DNA of 64,000 nt, from assembly GCF_003856495.1 (NCBI RefSeq), contig NZ_CP034118.1, forward strand, positions 1,896,182 through 1,960,181. Direction: 5' to 3'. This document shows, piece by piece, positions 43,365-52,023 of the stretch. Position numbers and translations under genes: made by a program. The DNA comes from Staphylospora marina (GTDB lineage: Bacteria; Bacillota; Bacilli; Thermoactinomycetales; Thermoactinomycetaceae). The number at the start of each line of letters is the position of its first letter. The stretch's first letter is position 1. Below the pieces are notes generated by a model. It searched no databases and was not told where the DNA came from. It saw only the letters and a program-made list of their open reading frames with translations.

Positions 43365-43394
43365 AGTGTATGACGGTCACCCGTTGTCTTATGG
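43365..43394 (-). promoter_or_regulatory. Candidate sigma-E promoter of sigK
   Basis: On the minus strand, CATACACT (43365-43372) fits the sigma-E -10 consensus CATACANT, and CCATAAG (43388-43394), 15 bp upstream, partly fits its -35. In Bacillus, sigK is transcribed by sigma-E RNA polymerase with SpoIIID. The -35 match is moderate. Confidence 0.5.
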
Positions 43395-43490
43395 CGAAAA
43401 AAAACGGCCGCACAAAAAAATGCCGACTTACCGGAAAGATTTTGAATATGTATCATGTAATATCTTTTAACAATTTACGCTGATGACACG

Positions 43491-43655
43491 ATGGCCAAGG
43501 AAGCCTTTCTGCGTCCCGCGATGCCCGATGTGTTGAAGCAGTGGCACATTCGTTTGGAACGATTGCAGCCCGAGCCGGATAATCTTGTATTGGATGCGGG
43601 ATGCAACCTCGGGGATCTCATTGATACGATGTTTCGGGAGAAAGGAGCCATTCCG
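43491..43655 (+). pseudogene. Fragment of a SAM-dependent methyltransferase
   Basis: The frame starting at ATG 43491 encodes FLRPAMPDVLKQWHIRLERL and then LVLDAGCNLGDL, which resembles the N-terminus and motif I of a class I methyltransferase. It stops resembling one within about 50 residues and runs in frame into the Nudix gene. A deletion that fused two neighbouring genes is the simplest explanation; a non-homologous coincidence is possible. Confidence 0.4.
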
Positions 43656-44234
43656 TTGAATAACGATCTGGCCTTTCGCTATGAGTGGAAATACAAAAAA
43701 GAGGACCTGAAATACTGTCCCCGTTGCGGTCACCGTTTCTCATTGGAAGACCTTCACATTCCCGACCAGCCCCAGCTGGTTTGCCACCGCTGCCGCTTCG
43801 TGTTCTACCTGGATCCCAAGCTGGCGGTCGTCGCGGTGGTCTTGAACCGGGAACGGACAAAGGTGCTTCTGCTCCAAAGAAATGAAGCCCCCGGGAAAGG
43901 ATTGTGGGCATTTCCCGGAGGCTATGTCGAGCGCGGGCAGGATCTTTTTGAAACCATACAAAACGAGGTCAAAGAAGAAACAGGTCTGACAGTGAAAGTC
44001 GGCAAGATCATTGACACCCTTTCTCTGCCGGAAGATGGTCTTGTCCAATTAACCTACTAAGCCATTTCCGATCATGAAAAAGTCACCGTGAACATCGAGA
44101 GCAAAAAAGGTTGCTTCTTCAACTTTGATGAAATCCCTTGGGACAAACTTGCCTTTCCCTCAACCGAAAAACTGTTGCGTTTGTACACGGATGCCGTTCA
44201 GCCCGGAAATGACTCGCCAAATCAGGAAGTTTGA
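43656..44234 (+). pseudogene. NUDIX hydrolase with zinc ribbon, interrupted by a stop codon
   Basis: TTG 43656, with AGAAAGGAG in front, begins NNDLAFRYEWKYKKEDLKYC. A zinc ribbon follows (CPRCGH and CHRCR), then a Nudix domain with GGYVERGQDLFETIQNEVKEETGL. At 44058-44060 the codon after VQLTY is TAA, where a lysine codon would be expected. The same frame then continues with sensible Nudix C-terminal sequence (VTVNIESKKGCFF, LAFPSTEKLLRLY) to a second stop at 44232-44234. One base change would restore about 192 residues. The Nudix box itself is intact, so a truncated product might keep some activity. Confidence 0.75.
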
Positions 44235-44452
44235 TTGGGCTCCCCGTTTTGTTGACGCCTTCTCCATACATGCAGCATTCCACGTACGATTCCGGAGAAG
44301 GAAGCCGTCCGAACCTCGTTCCAAAAAACCGGGACACCTTCGTGAGAAAAATGTATGGTTCCTGGATCGTTCAGGCGAGTGACCGGTACACCCTCGTCAA
44401 TGCCTCATATATTGTAACATCGGCCCCAACAGAACCAAAAAGGAGAGCCCAG

Positions 44453-45184
44453 ATGAAACCGATCATCATCTTTTCGCACATCCCCAAAACGGGGGGACTG
44501 ACGATGCGCCGCTTCCTGGATCGGCATTTCCGGCCCGGACAGATTTTCAAATACCCGGCGCATTCGGAAGCGCACAAGATCCGGTTGAGCGCCGCGCAAA
44601 TCTCCCGAATCCGTTGCGTGTACGGGCATTGCCGATTCGGGGTTCACAAGCTGTTCAGGCGGCCATTCAAATATTTTTCGATGGTGCGGGATCCTCTGAA
44701 CCGGATCATCTCCGCCTACTATTTCATCCGGTCCAGTCCGTCCAACCGACTTCATCACATGGTCAGCAACATGTCGCTGCATGATTTCGTCTTCTCCAAC
44801 GACCCCTTGATCCGGGAACCCCTCTCCAATCACCAGACCCGGTTCATCTCCGGGATGAAGAACCCCGACTTGAAGGTGGCCTTGGAAAACATCCGCAAAC
44901 ACTACCTGCTCGTCGGATTGACGGAGAAGTATCCGGAATCGGTGTTTCTGCTCAATCGCGCGATGGGTTGGGCTCACCGGCCGTACACCCGGGAAAACGT
45001 CACCAAATCCCGTCCGAAGGATCCCCCGGTGACCCCGGAGATGATCGATCATATCAAGAAACAAAACCGGTTGGATTATGACCTGTATGCATACTGCCAA
45101 GAACGGCTGGAGTCCCGTCTGTCCGCCCTCTCGCCCTCCGAAAAAAGACAGCTGGCACGGTATGTGCGCATCCATGCGAAGTGA
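44453..45184 (+). CDS. Sulfotransferase family protein
   Basis: A 243-residue protein with the PAPS-binding features of the sulfotransferase family: the 5'-phosphosulfate loop [14 protein letters not shown] near residues 9-22 and the 3'-phosphate motif [16 protein letters not shown] near 75-90. Such enzymes transfer sulfate to carbohydrates, lipids or small molecules. ATG 44453 follows AAGGAG; upstream in-frame sequence to 44231 lacks a ribosome site and overlaps the broken Nudix gene. No PAPS synthesis genes are in the window, and the acceptor is unknown. Confidence 0.85.
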   Translation: MKPIIIFSHIPKTGGLTMRRFLDRHFRPGQIFKYPAHSEAHKIRLSAAQISRIRCVYGHCRFGVHKLFRRPFKYFSMVRDPLNRIISAYYFIRSSPSNRLHHMVSNMSLHDFVFSNDPLIREPLSNHQTRFISGMKNPDLKVALENIRKHYLLVGLTEKYPESVFLLNRAMGWAHRPYTRENVTKSRPKDPPVTPEMIDHIKKQNRLDYDLYAYCQERLESRLSALSPSEKRQLARYVRIHAK

Positions 45185-45345
45185 ACCGGCCGGTTCTTCG
45201 GGAGTTGATCTTGAAGAACCGGCTTTTGCATGCCATCGTCAAAAAAAAGATACTTTTTGGTCGCGCCCCGGATGTTACAATGTATGCATGCCCCCATCAA
45301 CCGAACGGGAATTGTCTCGAACCAGAAAGAAACGGAGTGACGAAC

Positions 45346-46158
45346 ATGAATTGGTGGGATATTTTCGTCGCCTTTGTGCTCGGCACGGTGGAAGGGTTGA
45401 CCGAGTTCGCTCCCGTTTCATCCACCGGACACATGATCATTGTCGGGGAAGAATTGCTGCATTTCACGGGAGAGCGTGCCGCAACGTTTGAAGTGTTCAT
45501 CCAGCTCGGCTCCATCCTGGCGGTGGTGGTGGTGTTCTGGAAACGCATGCTGAGCCTGATCGGCATCCAGGTGGGAGAATTCAAGGAATCGGAGAGCGGA
45601 TCTCTCAGCATCGTACATATCTTGCTTGCCATGCTGCCGGCGGTGGTTGTCGGTCTGATTGCCCACGATTTCATCAAGGAAGTGCTGTTTTCCCCGCAAC
45701 GGGTGGTCATCGGTCTCATTGCGGGGGGAGCGTTGATGATCCTGGCCGAAACGATCATGCGCAAGCCGACGGCGACCAGCCTGGACCACATCACGTACAA
45801 GCAAGCTTTCATCATCGGCATGTTCCAGCTGTTGGCCCTGTGGCCGGGCTTCTCCCGCTCCGGTTCCACCATTTCCGGCGGCATTCTGTCCGGCGCCGAT
45901 CACAAAACGGCTTCGGAGTTCTCGTTTATCGTCGCCGTCCCGATGATGCTCGGGGCCAACGTCCTGAGCCTCTACAAGAGCTGGGACATTCTCGGCGCAA
46001 AAGACATTCCGCTGTTCGCCACCGGTTTTGTGGTTGCCTTCATCGTGTCGCTCTTGGCGATCAAGTTCTTCCTGCAACTGATCCCCAAGACCCGTTTGTT
46101 GCCGTTCGCGCTGTACCGCTTTGCAGTGGCTGGTATCTTCATCCTGTTCTTCCTGTAA
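45346..46158 (+). CDS. uppP: Undecaprenyl-diphosphatase UppP (BacA)
   Basis: A 270-residue membrane phosphatase that recycles undecaprenyl diphosphate to the monophosphate carrier for cell-wall synthesis and confers bacitracin tolerance. Both signature motifs are present: [15 protein letters not shown] (residues 16-30) and [13 protein letters not shown] (about 166-178). Around eight membrane helices are predicted. ATG 45346 is preceded by GGAGTGA; the frame opens at 45181 but without membrane or conserved sequence. A strong terminator follows, so it is monocistronic. Confidence 0.95.
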   Translation: MNWWDIFVAFVLGTVEGLTEFAPVSSTGHMIIVGEELLHFTGERAATFEVFIQLGSILAVVVVFWKRMLSLIGIQVGEFKESESGSLSIVHILLAMLPAVVVGLIAHDFIKEVLFSPQRVVIGLIAGGALMILAETIMRKPTATSLDHITYKQAFIIGMFQLLALWPGFSRSGSTISGGILSGADHKTASEFSFIVAVPMMLGANVLSLYKSWDILGAKDIPLFATGFVVAFIVSLLAIKFFLQLIPKTRLLPFALYRFAVAGIFILFFL

Positions 46159-46159
46159 A

Positions 46160-46190
46160 AAAAGAGCCGCCTTTCAAAGGCGGCTCTTTT
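46160..46190. terminator. Bidirectional terminator after uppP
   Basis: AAAAGAGCCGCCTTT pairs perfectly with AAAGGCGGCTCTTTT around a single-base loop, with T-runs on both strands. It serves uppP and the convergent gene ending at 46221. Confidence 0.92.
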
Positions 46191-46220
46191 TCATATGCAA
46201 TGATTTCGTTTTTTCAAATA

Positions 46221-46550
46221 TTAGCGGGAAAACGGATACTGGTTCGGAGTGACGTACGTGCCGGGGCCGGGGAATTGCGGTTGGGAGTATTGGCCGTGTC
46301 CCGAATACTGGCCGCCTTGCGGAGCGGGCAGAGCCTTCTGTTGTTGAGCTGCCTGTTGTTGAAGCTGCTGGCGGGCTTCCTCATCCAGACCTTCCATTCC
46401 GAACTCCTCAAGCACGCGTTCGACCAGTTTCAATTCGTCATTCACCACTTCATCCTGGTCGCGCGATTTCAGCAGCAGGTTCTGGTATTGGAGGAGTGCT
46501 TCCTCAATCAGGTCCAGTTCTGCCTTGGTCAGGTTCACGGTGATCTTCAT
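46221..46550 (-). CDS. Small protein with helical N-terminus and Gln/Pro-rich tail
   Basis: A 109-residue protein I cannot assign to a family. Residues 1-60 (MKITVNLTKAELDLIEEALL and following) look like a charged helical hairpin or coiled coil. From about 60 the sequence becomes low complexity, with QQLQQQAAQQQ, and then a Gly/Pro/Gln/Tyr-rich end. ATG 46550 follows AAAGGAGTAG; ATG 46586 is an alternative without a ribosome site. The tail resembles those of some spore-coat or sticky surface proteins, but there is no signal peptide. It is a single-gene unit ending at the uppP terminator. Confidence 0.65.
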   Translation of the reverse strand: MKITVNLTKAELDLIEEALLQYQNLLLKSRDQDEVVNDELKLVERVLEEFGMEGLDEEARQQLQQQAAQQQKALPAPQGGQYSGHGQYSQPQFPGPGTYVTPNQYPFSR

Positions 46551-46750
46551 CGTTTCTACTCCTTTGGATTTTCCTTTGCCTATCATATATGATAATCAGA
46601 CAGAAATAACAAAACAACCAGAAGAAACTTCGATTGCCATAATGACACAACCCTGTCAAGCTGAAAAAGTCAGCCTCTTTCACCGCTTGCAAGCCGCGGC
46701 AATCCAAGTGCCTTCCGGTTGTTTCCTACTTGGTATTCTATTTTTTACTT

Positions 46751-48586
46751 CTATTTTCCTTTTATATTTGTCAAATTCTCTTTTCCATTCTCTGTTATTC
46801 CTTCTTTTTCCACTCGAGACAACTCATCCATGATCCGACGGAAAATCCGTTTGGCCTTCGGATCATCGGAATCGGTGATGTTCGACAGAACGACGGCGAC
46901 GGAATAGCGGGGCTTTTCCCAAGGCCCGAACCCGATCATCCATTTGTTGTAAACCGGGTTCTCTTTGGTGCCTGTTTCGGCGGTTCCCGTCTTTCCGGCC
47001 AGATTCCACGCACCGCCACCCACGCTCCTGGCCGTTCCGTGCGTGACCACGCCGCGCATCATCATGCGGACGGCCCGCAAGGTGTCCTCCCGAATCGGCT
47101 TGGCTCCGGGCATGTAGTGATTGTCAAACTTCCAGATCGTCCGGCCGTCTTCCGACCGAATTTCCGTGACCAACCGCGGCTGCGGCGGACGCCCTCCGTG
47201 AAAGAGAGCCGTGACCAAATCGGCGGCTTGTACCGGAGTGACCCGGACGCTTTGTTGTCCGATGGCCGTTCGTACCAGTGCCCAAGGATCGTTCTTTTCC
47301 CTCTGTTCCTTGAAGATGACTCCACTTTGTTCTTCCGGGAGCTGGGCAAATTGCGGATCCTGGAACACCGTTCCTCTCCAGATGATTTTCTGCCCCAGGC
47401 CGAGCCGTTTGGCATAGGCCTCCAGCTTCTCGGCTCCCAGCTTGATGGCCACCTGCCCCATCACCAGGTTGCAGGAATTGGCGAAAGCTTGGGCAAAGGT
47501 TTGTTTCCCGTGTCCCTTTTGTCCCGAATCCCGCAGATTGTATTTCTCCCAGTGTCCGTCGCAATGAAACTCGGTGTCCGGCGTGACAATGCCTTCTTCA
47601 AGCGCGGCAATGGCCACCACCGTCTTGAAAATCGAGCCGGGCGTTTTCTCCGTCACGGCCCGATTGATCCAACCGTCCCCCGACTTGTTTCCGGATTCGT
47701 CCCCCTGACTGGCCATGGCCAGGATGTTGCCGGTGGCGATTTCCTGAACGATCGCCGCTCCGTCCTTGACCTGCTCGTCACGAAGAATGGTCTCCACCCG
47801 TCGCTGGATCTCCCTGTCCAGCGTGGTGATGAGCGTGTGTTCCGGAGTATCCCCCGCTCCCTGCCCCGTTTTGGTCCGCAGGGCGACACCGTTCAAAGGG
47901 CGACCGGTGTTGGTGGCCGTGTAGGCGAGCAGATTCCAGGCTTCACTGTGCAAAAAGGGTTCAAATGCCGATTCGATGCCGGAGATGCCCAACGGGGAAT
48001 GGGCGCTCCATTTTCCCGCTTCCACTTCCTCCCCGAACCGCTTTTTCATCAGCTCGGGAGCCCGCACCACCTGACCGATCACTTGTTTGGCCAGGTTGCC
48101 GGTGGCGGTGCGACCGTCCGAAAGCACGGGAAAAATGCCCGGAATGGACAGCTTCTCCACCTGAAGACGCTCGTCCGCTTCCAACACGATCTCCCCGCCT
48201 TTTTCATCGGTGAGGATCACCGGATGCTCCAGTTCCGAAAGACGTTTTTTCAACCGTTCGGAATCATGGCCGATCAGAGCGGCCAGACGCCCGATTTTCT
48301 CTTCCCGAAGGCCGATCTGTTCCCGCGTCATGGGAAACGCCAGTATGCGCCACGTTCCTTCTCCCCGGAGCGGACGTCCTTTCCGGTCGAGAATCTGTCC
48401 GCGCCCGCTGTCGATGATGATTTCCCGATCCTGGTTTTCCCGGGCCCTCTCCGCAAGATCTTCCGGTGTGCCGAACCGGGTGAATCCGTGCACCGGCTCC
48501 ACCTGAATGCTGTACAACCGTACCAGGATGACGGAAAAGCAACACGCAAACACGAAACTGATGAATGCCGCCCGTCCTCTTTTCAT
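46751..48586 (-). CDS. Class B penicillin-binding protein (transpeptidase)
   Basis: A 611-residue peptidoglycan DD-transpeptidase with one N-terminal membrane helix (AAFISFVFACCFSVILVRLY) and a dimerization/pedestal region, then the penicillin-binding domain. The three active-site motifs are present: SIFK (Ser near 318), SCN (near 370) and KTG (near 530). It acts outside the membrane, cross-linking stem peptides. Length and layout fit the FtsI/SpoVD/PbpI class; it lacks PASTA repeats. ATG 48586 gives a clean membrane anchor, while the frame to 48673 does not. No division genes are adjacent, so a sporulation or elongation role is equally possible. Confidence 0.9.
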   Translation of the reverse strand: MKRGRAAFISFVFACCFSVILVRLYSIQVEPVHGFTRFGTPEDLAERARENQDREIIIDSGRGQILDRKGRPLRGEGTWRILAFPMTREQIGLREEKIGRLAALIGHDSERLKKRLSELEHPVILTDEKGGEIVLEADERLQVEKLSIPGIFPVLSDGRTATGNLAKQVIGQVVRAPELMKKRFGEEVEAGKWSAHSPLGISGIESAFEPFLHSEAWNLLAYTATNTGRPLNGVALRTKTGQGAGDTPEHTLITTLDREIQRRVETILRDEQVKDGAAIVQEIATGNILAMASQGDESGNKSGDGWINRAVTEKTPGSIFKTVVAIAALEEGIVTPDTEFHCDGHWEKYNLRDSGQKGHGKQTFAQAFANSCNLVMGQVAIKLGAEKLEAYAKRLGLGQKIIWRGTVFQDPQFAQLPEEQSGVIFKEQREKNDPWALVRTAIGQQSVRVTPVQAADLVTALFHGGRPPQPRLVTEIRSEDGRTIWKFDNHYMPGAKPIREDTLRAVRMMMRGVVTHGTARSVGGGAWNLAGKTGTAETGTKENPVYNKWMIGFGPWEKPRYSVAVVLSNITDSDDPKAKRIFRRIMDELSRVEKEGITENGKENLTNIKGK

Positions 48587-48873
48587 CGATCGCCCCCCGT
48601 TTCCTCTCCTTCCAGCTTCGACAGGAAGCGGGACGGGTATACTCCGGGAGATGGTCTCAGGGAAGCGAATCAATTTTCCGACAAATGAATGTTGTCAACC
48701 CCATCAAAACTTCATGGTGGTACCGAAAAAGCCGTCCCGTTCACCGCTTCTCCACGTTTTCTTCAACAAAACGACGGTTTTGTGCGGTCGAGCACCGGAA
48801 ACATCTCATGGGGCCACTTCAGAAAACGGATTGAAAAAACGGAACAACCGGGGAATGATCTTTTCCGGAACGG

Positions 48874-49215
48874 ATGCGACTTTCGCGTGAGCACTGTCAG
48901 GGCATTGTCGGATTGTCCGAAATGCGTGGGTGGGATTACGGAGAAACGGAGATTCTGCCGGCCATGGAAGCAGGATCATTCTTTGGTCATGTCAGTCCGG
49001 AAGGTCGGGTTGTATCCGCTTCTGCCGTCTTTGCATATGGTTCACGGCTTTCATCCCTGGGTCTCGTCATGGTGGATCCCGAATGGAGAAGAAGGGGATT
49101 GGCCACGGAGGCGGTGAGGCATTGCATGGGGATTTGTGCTCCATGGAGTTCCTCCGGTCATGGTCTCGGGAAAAGCAGATCTCCCGGACCGAAGCCGGCT
49201 CTTTGCCCTTGTCGG
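48874..49215 (+). pseudogene. GNAT acetyltransferase, frameshifted remnant
   Basis: ATG 48874 encodes an N-terminal half like Bacillus YitI: LSEMRGWDYGETEILPAM, then SLGLVMVDPEWRRRGLATEA, the acetyl-CoA loop. After about residue 85 the sequence stops looking like a GNAT protein; part of the expected C-terminus (RTEAGS) appears in another frame. A frameshift near 49120 has probably inactivated the gene. Confidence 0.6.
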
Positions 49216-49250
49216 TCAGGCATACGGGTGACGGAAGTCGCCGGAGGACA

Positions 49251-49293
49251 CGACAACACCCGCCCCCTGCGTGTGAAGGAACGGGTGTTGTCG
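49251..49293. terminator. 12-bp inverted repeat between GNAT remnant and mltG
   Basis: CGACAACACCCG (49251-49262) and CGGGTGTTGTCG (49282-49293) are perfect complements around a 19-base loop. There is no T-run. It sits just after the mltG stop on the minus strand and may act as a 3' structure for it. Confidence 0.5.
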
Positions 49294-49306
49294 TTCGAAG
49301 GGTCCG

Positions 49307-50374
49307 TCAGTCTCCGGACGCTTGGCGTTTGCTCCTGTTTTCCCGGCTCATATTGATGTACTTCTGGTGTTGTTGATAGTCTGAGGCAAAGTAATGCTCT
49401 CCGGACCCGTCTTCTTTGGTGACATAGAAATAGTAATTGTGTTTCGTGGGTTCCAACGCCGCTTTCAGTGCATCTTCCCCGGGACAGCCGATGGGACCCG
49501 GTGGCAAACCCTTGATGTGATAGGTGTTGTAGGGATGCTCCAGTTTGGTCATTTTTTGGGTGGGCATCACCTTTTGCCCCTTCATGCTGTAAATGTACAC
49601 GATCGTGGCATCGATCTGCAGTTTGGGGTATTGGTTGCTGTTCAGCCGGTTGTAGATCACACCGGCGATTTTGGGAAATTCCGCTTTCACCTGGCCTTCC
49701 CGCTCCACGAGGGAAGCGATGGTCACCCATTTATCCACGGTCATGCCGCCGGGAACCTTGTTGTTCGCCAGTTTGTCGCGAACCTCCAGATTTTCCATCC
49801 GCTTGGCGAACTCCTCCAGCATCTTGTTGACAATATTTTCAGGTGTCTCATCTTTCCGGAAATAGTAGGTACTTGGAAACAGATACCCTTCCAGGCGATA
49901 CGGCCGTTCGGGATGCTTGGGGATCTCCGTTTCAAAATTGTATTTGGGTTTTTTGTTGTTGAGCATATCCAGGAAACCTGCTTTGTCAAAGCCCGCTTTT
50001 TCCAGAATCTCCGCAATTTGACGGGCGTTTTTCCCTTCCGGAATGACCACTTTGACCGTGTTTTCATCACCGGAAGAGAGTTTGGCCAGGATGTCATCCA
50101 GTGATTCGTCCGGCAAGATTTCATAGTAACCTGCCCGCAGATCGGTCTTCCCCTTCATCTGGACGTAATAGCGGAAGAAATAGGATTCCCGGATCAGGCG
50201 TTTCTCCTTGAGAATTTTCCCGATTTGTTGAATGGAGGAATTTTCCGGAATTTCCACTTCCACCGGTTGGGTGCGTTTTGGTGATCCCAACGTGAAGTCA
50301 ACGTAGAAATACCCCAACAGCGCCCATCCCGCCAGAAGCACCAGCGTGAAAAAGATGCGCCAAAACCATCTCAT
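49307..50374 (-). CDS. mltG: Endolytic murein transglycosylase MltG
   Basis: A 355-residue YceG/MltG protein with one N-terminal membrane helix (FFTLVLLAGWALLGYFYV), a LysM-like region, and the catalytic domain with the essential Glu in ASLVEREGQ (near residue 223), followed by NRLNSNQYPKLQIDATIVY and the conserved end (GLPPGPIGCPG). It cleaves nascent glycan strands and sets chain length at the membrane. It follows ruvX and the DUF1292 genes as in Bacilli, but a terminator intervenes, so it probably has its own promoter in 50375-50448. Confidence 0.94.
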   Translation of the reverse strand: MRWFWRIFFTLVLLAGWALLGYFYVDFTLGSPKRTQPVEVEIPENSSIQQIGKILKEKRLIRESYFFRYYVQMKGKTDLRAGYYEILPDESLDDILAKLSSGDENTVKVVIPEGKNARQIAEILEKAGFDKAGFLDMLNNKKPKYNFETEIPKHPERPYRLEGYLFPSTYYFRKDETPENIVNKMLEEFAKRMENLEVRDKLANNKVPGGMTVDKWVTIASLVEREGQVKAEFPKIAGVIYNRLNSNQYPKLQIDATIVYIYSMKGQKVMPTQKMTKLEHPYNTYHIKGLPPGPIGCPGEDALKAALEPTKHNYYFYVTKEDGSGEHYFASDYQQHQKYINMSRENRSKRQASGD

Positions 50375-50448
50375 GCGTCAGACTCCTTTGAGAACACATT
50401 GTTTCAATTACACACCTTCGAAATCTTATTCTATGTTAGCATAGCCAT

Positions 50449-50478
50449 CAAAAAAAAGGACGAGGGTATCCCCCCGTC
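50449..50478 (-). terminator. Terminator after the DUF1292 genes
   Basis: GACGAGGG (50459-50466) pairs with CCCCCGTC (50471-50478) with one mismatch that becomes a wobble pair in the leftward RNA, followed on the minus strand by eight T. It separates the ruvX/DUF1292 unit from mltG. Confidence 0.8.
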
Positions 50479-50482
50479 ATCA

Positions 50483-50791
50483 TCAAGAATCATAGAAATA
50501 TAACATTTCGTCCACGACTTCGGCAACGGTTTCCCATTCATTGTCATCATCAATTTCCATGGGAACTCCCTGTTCAATCCGGAACAGGCCCGCTTCGTCC
50601 GGGTGGTCGTCAAACGATTGCAAAATGGCATAATGACGGCCGGATGTCTCCAGTTCGCCGAGCACCCGGTAATGAACGGCGGATCCGTCCGGCAGGTGAT
50701 GGACATACGGTTCGCCGGGCGACAGGGAATCGCGGAGACGGCGCACCTCCCTGACGCCCCGGTCGTCAGGGGAGCCCGAAAACGCCCTCAA
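50483..50791 (-). CDS. DUF1292-like protein (second copy)
   Basis: A 102-residue acidic protein. Its second half (HYAILQSFDDHPDE, then EWETVAEVVDEMLYFYDS) matches the fold and C-terminal pattern of the DUF1292/YrzB protein encoded just upstream, so the two look like diverged tandem paralogues. The TTG start overlaps the upstream stop (TTGA), indicating translational coupling. Function is unknown. The N-terminal 25 residues are more basic than in the paralogue. Confidence 0.75.
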   Translation of the reverse strand: MRAFSGSPDDRGVREVRRLRDSLSPGEPYVHHLPDGSAVHYRVLGELETSGRHYAILQSFDDHPDEAGLFRIEQGVPMEIDDDNEWETVAEVVDEMLYFYDS

Positions 50792-51117
50792 CCCTGATCC
50801 TCCGTCTCTCCCTCTTCTTCCTCATCCCAATCGGAAAAGAGGGTGTTGAACATCTCTTCCACCATGTCCCATTCTTCTTCGTTGTCTTCGTCGATCATTT
50901 CCAGCCGGAATTCGCCGCCGTCGTCATTGTAGCGGAATGCCAGCACTTCCTGATATTCTTCTTCATCGTCCTCTTCGGACTGCACCGGAGTGACGAACAT
51001 GTACTTTTTGCCGGTATCGTTGTGTTCGAACGTGTAAAGGACCTCGAATTCTTCGTCTTTTCCTTCGTCGTTGGGGATGATGAGAATTTCTCTGTCCTGT
51101 GCTTCATGGTTGCTCAT
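50788..51117 (-). CDS. DUF1292 family protein (YrzB)
   Basis: A 109-residue, very acidic protein of the DUF1292 family, found next to ruvX and mltG in most Bacilli. The core (EEFEVLYTFEHNDTGKKYMF and EVLAFRYNDDGGEFRLEMID) is complete, with an EEEEGETE tail. The function is unknown. ATG 51117 has AAAGGAGGAAAAA in front and lies 14 nt inside the end of ruvX; the frame to 51282 lies inside ruvX and is not used. Confidence 0.88.
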   Translation of the reverse strand: MSNHEAQDREILIIPNDEGKDEEFEVLYTFEHNDTGKKYMFVTPVQSEEDDEEEYQEVLAFRYNDDGGEFRLEMIDEDNEEEWDMVEEMFNTLFSDWDEEEEGETEDQG

Positions 51118-51562
51118 GATTTTTCCTCCTTTGCGCATCGAGAAAACCTTGGAGAATCCAGGTCGCCGCCAGCCGGTCGATGACCTGTTTGCGTTTTTTC
51201 CGGGAAACGTCCGCCTCGAGCAGGGTCCGTTCCGCGGCCATGGTGGACAATCGTTCGTCCCAGAGGTGAACGGGAAGACCATACCGGTTTTTCAGCGTAT
51301 CGGCCACCTGCATGGAATCTTCCCCGCGGGGACCGATGGTTCCGTTCATGTTTCTGGGAAGCCCGACCACCACTTCGGAGACACGGTACTCCTCCATCAA
51401 TCGGTCCAACCGGTCCAGCCAGTTTTCATCCCGTTGAATGACACAAACTCCCTGAGCCGTCCAACCCAGGGAGTCGCTGACTGCCACACCGATTCTCCGC
51501 TGCCCCACGTCAAGGCCCAAAACCCGGGAAGACCCCTCTATATCCATGGAAAACTCATCCAT
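51104..51562 (-). CDS. ruvX: Holliday-junction resolvase-like RuvX (YqgF)
   Basis: A 152-residue RNase H-fold nuclease family protein, implicated in Holliday junction resolution and in pre-16S rRNA 5' processing. Conserved sites: GLDVGQRRIGVAVSD (first Asp), VVGLPRNMNG and WDERLST (second acidic site), then the basic end SRKKRKQVIDRLAA. ATG 51562 follows AGAGGAA; a second ATG five codons later is possible. It overlaps the DUF1292 gene and follows ireB by 16 bp. Confidence 0.93.
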   Translation of the reverse strand: MDEFSMDIEGSSRVLGLDVGQRRIGVAVSDSLGWTAQGVCVIQRDENWLDRLDRLMEEYRVSEVVVGLPRNMNGTIGPRGEDSMQVADTLKNRYGLPVHLWDERLSTMAAERTLLEADVSRKKRKQVIDRLAATWILQGFLDAQRRKNHEQP

Positions 51563-51578
51563 CCACGCAATTCCTCTT

Positions 51579-51827
51579 TCATTTCTTGTTTTCCAGATAG
51601 AACGTCACCAATTCTTCGATCAGTTCGTCCCGTTCCAGTTTGCGAATCATGGCACGGGCATTCTTGTGGCGGGGAATGTAGGCGGGATCTCCGGAGATGA
51701 GGTAGCCCACGATCTGGTTGATCGGGTTGTAACCCTTCTCCTTCAGTGCCTCGTACACATGAAACAGCACTTCTTTGGCATCATTGTTCTGGTCGCCCTG
51801 AAAATTGAACTTCATGGTTTCATCCAT
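51579..51827 (-). CDS. ireB: IreB family regulatory phosphoprotein (YrzL)
   Basis: An 82-residue DUF965/IreB protein: [13 protein letters not shown] at the start, then [20 protein letters not shown] and [20 protein letters not shown], all hallmarks of the family. In Enterococcus, IreB is a Thr-phosphorylated substrate of the Ser/Thr kinase IreK and a negative regulator of cephalosporin resistance. The N-terminal Thr is present (MDETM). ATG 51827 is chosen over 51839 because the family starts MDET and GAGGTGGGG precedes it. It lies between alaS and ruvX, as in other Bacilli. Confidence 0.93.
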   Translation of the reverse strand: MDETMKFNFQGDQNNDAKEVLFHVYEALKEKGYNPINQIVGYLISGDPAYIPRHKNARAMIRKLERDELIEELVTFYLENKK

Positions 51828-51900
51828 GGAAGGCCCCACCTCTCTGATAGGATGACCAGCAAACGGTTCGAAAGACGCGTCATTCCGACGATCCGTTTCC

Positions 51901-51944
51901 GGAGAGGGACCGAACCGGCCGGGATGCCGGGGAGGTCCCTCTCC
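51901..51944. repeat. Large hairpin between alaS and ireB
   Basis: GGAGAGGGACC (51901-51911) and GGTCCCTCTCC (51934-51944) are perfect 11-bp complements, with an inner CCGGC/GCCGG stem. It lies in the 196-bp gap after the alaS stop. Without a T-run it may be a processing or attenuation site inside the operon. Confidence 0.5.
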
Positions 51945-52023
51945 CGAATCATATGACCGTCGCGCTGAAATGACTTCTACTTTCTTCTTTCTTTTCCCGA
52001 AAATGTCCTTTTTTTGTCATCCT

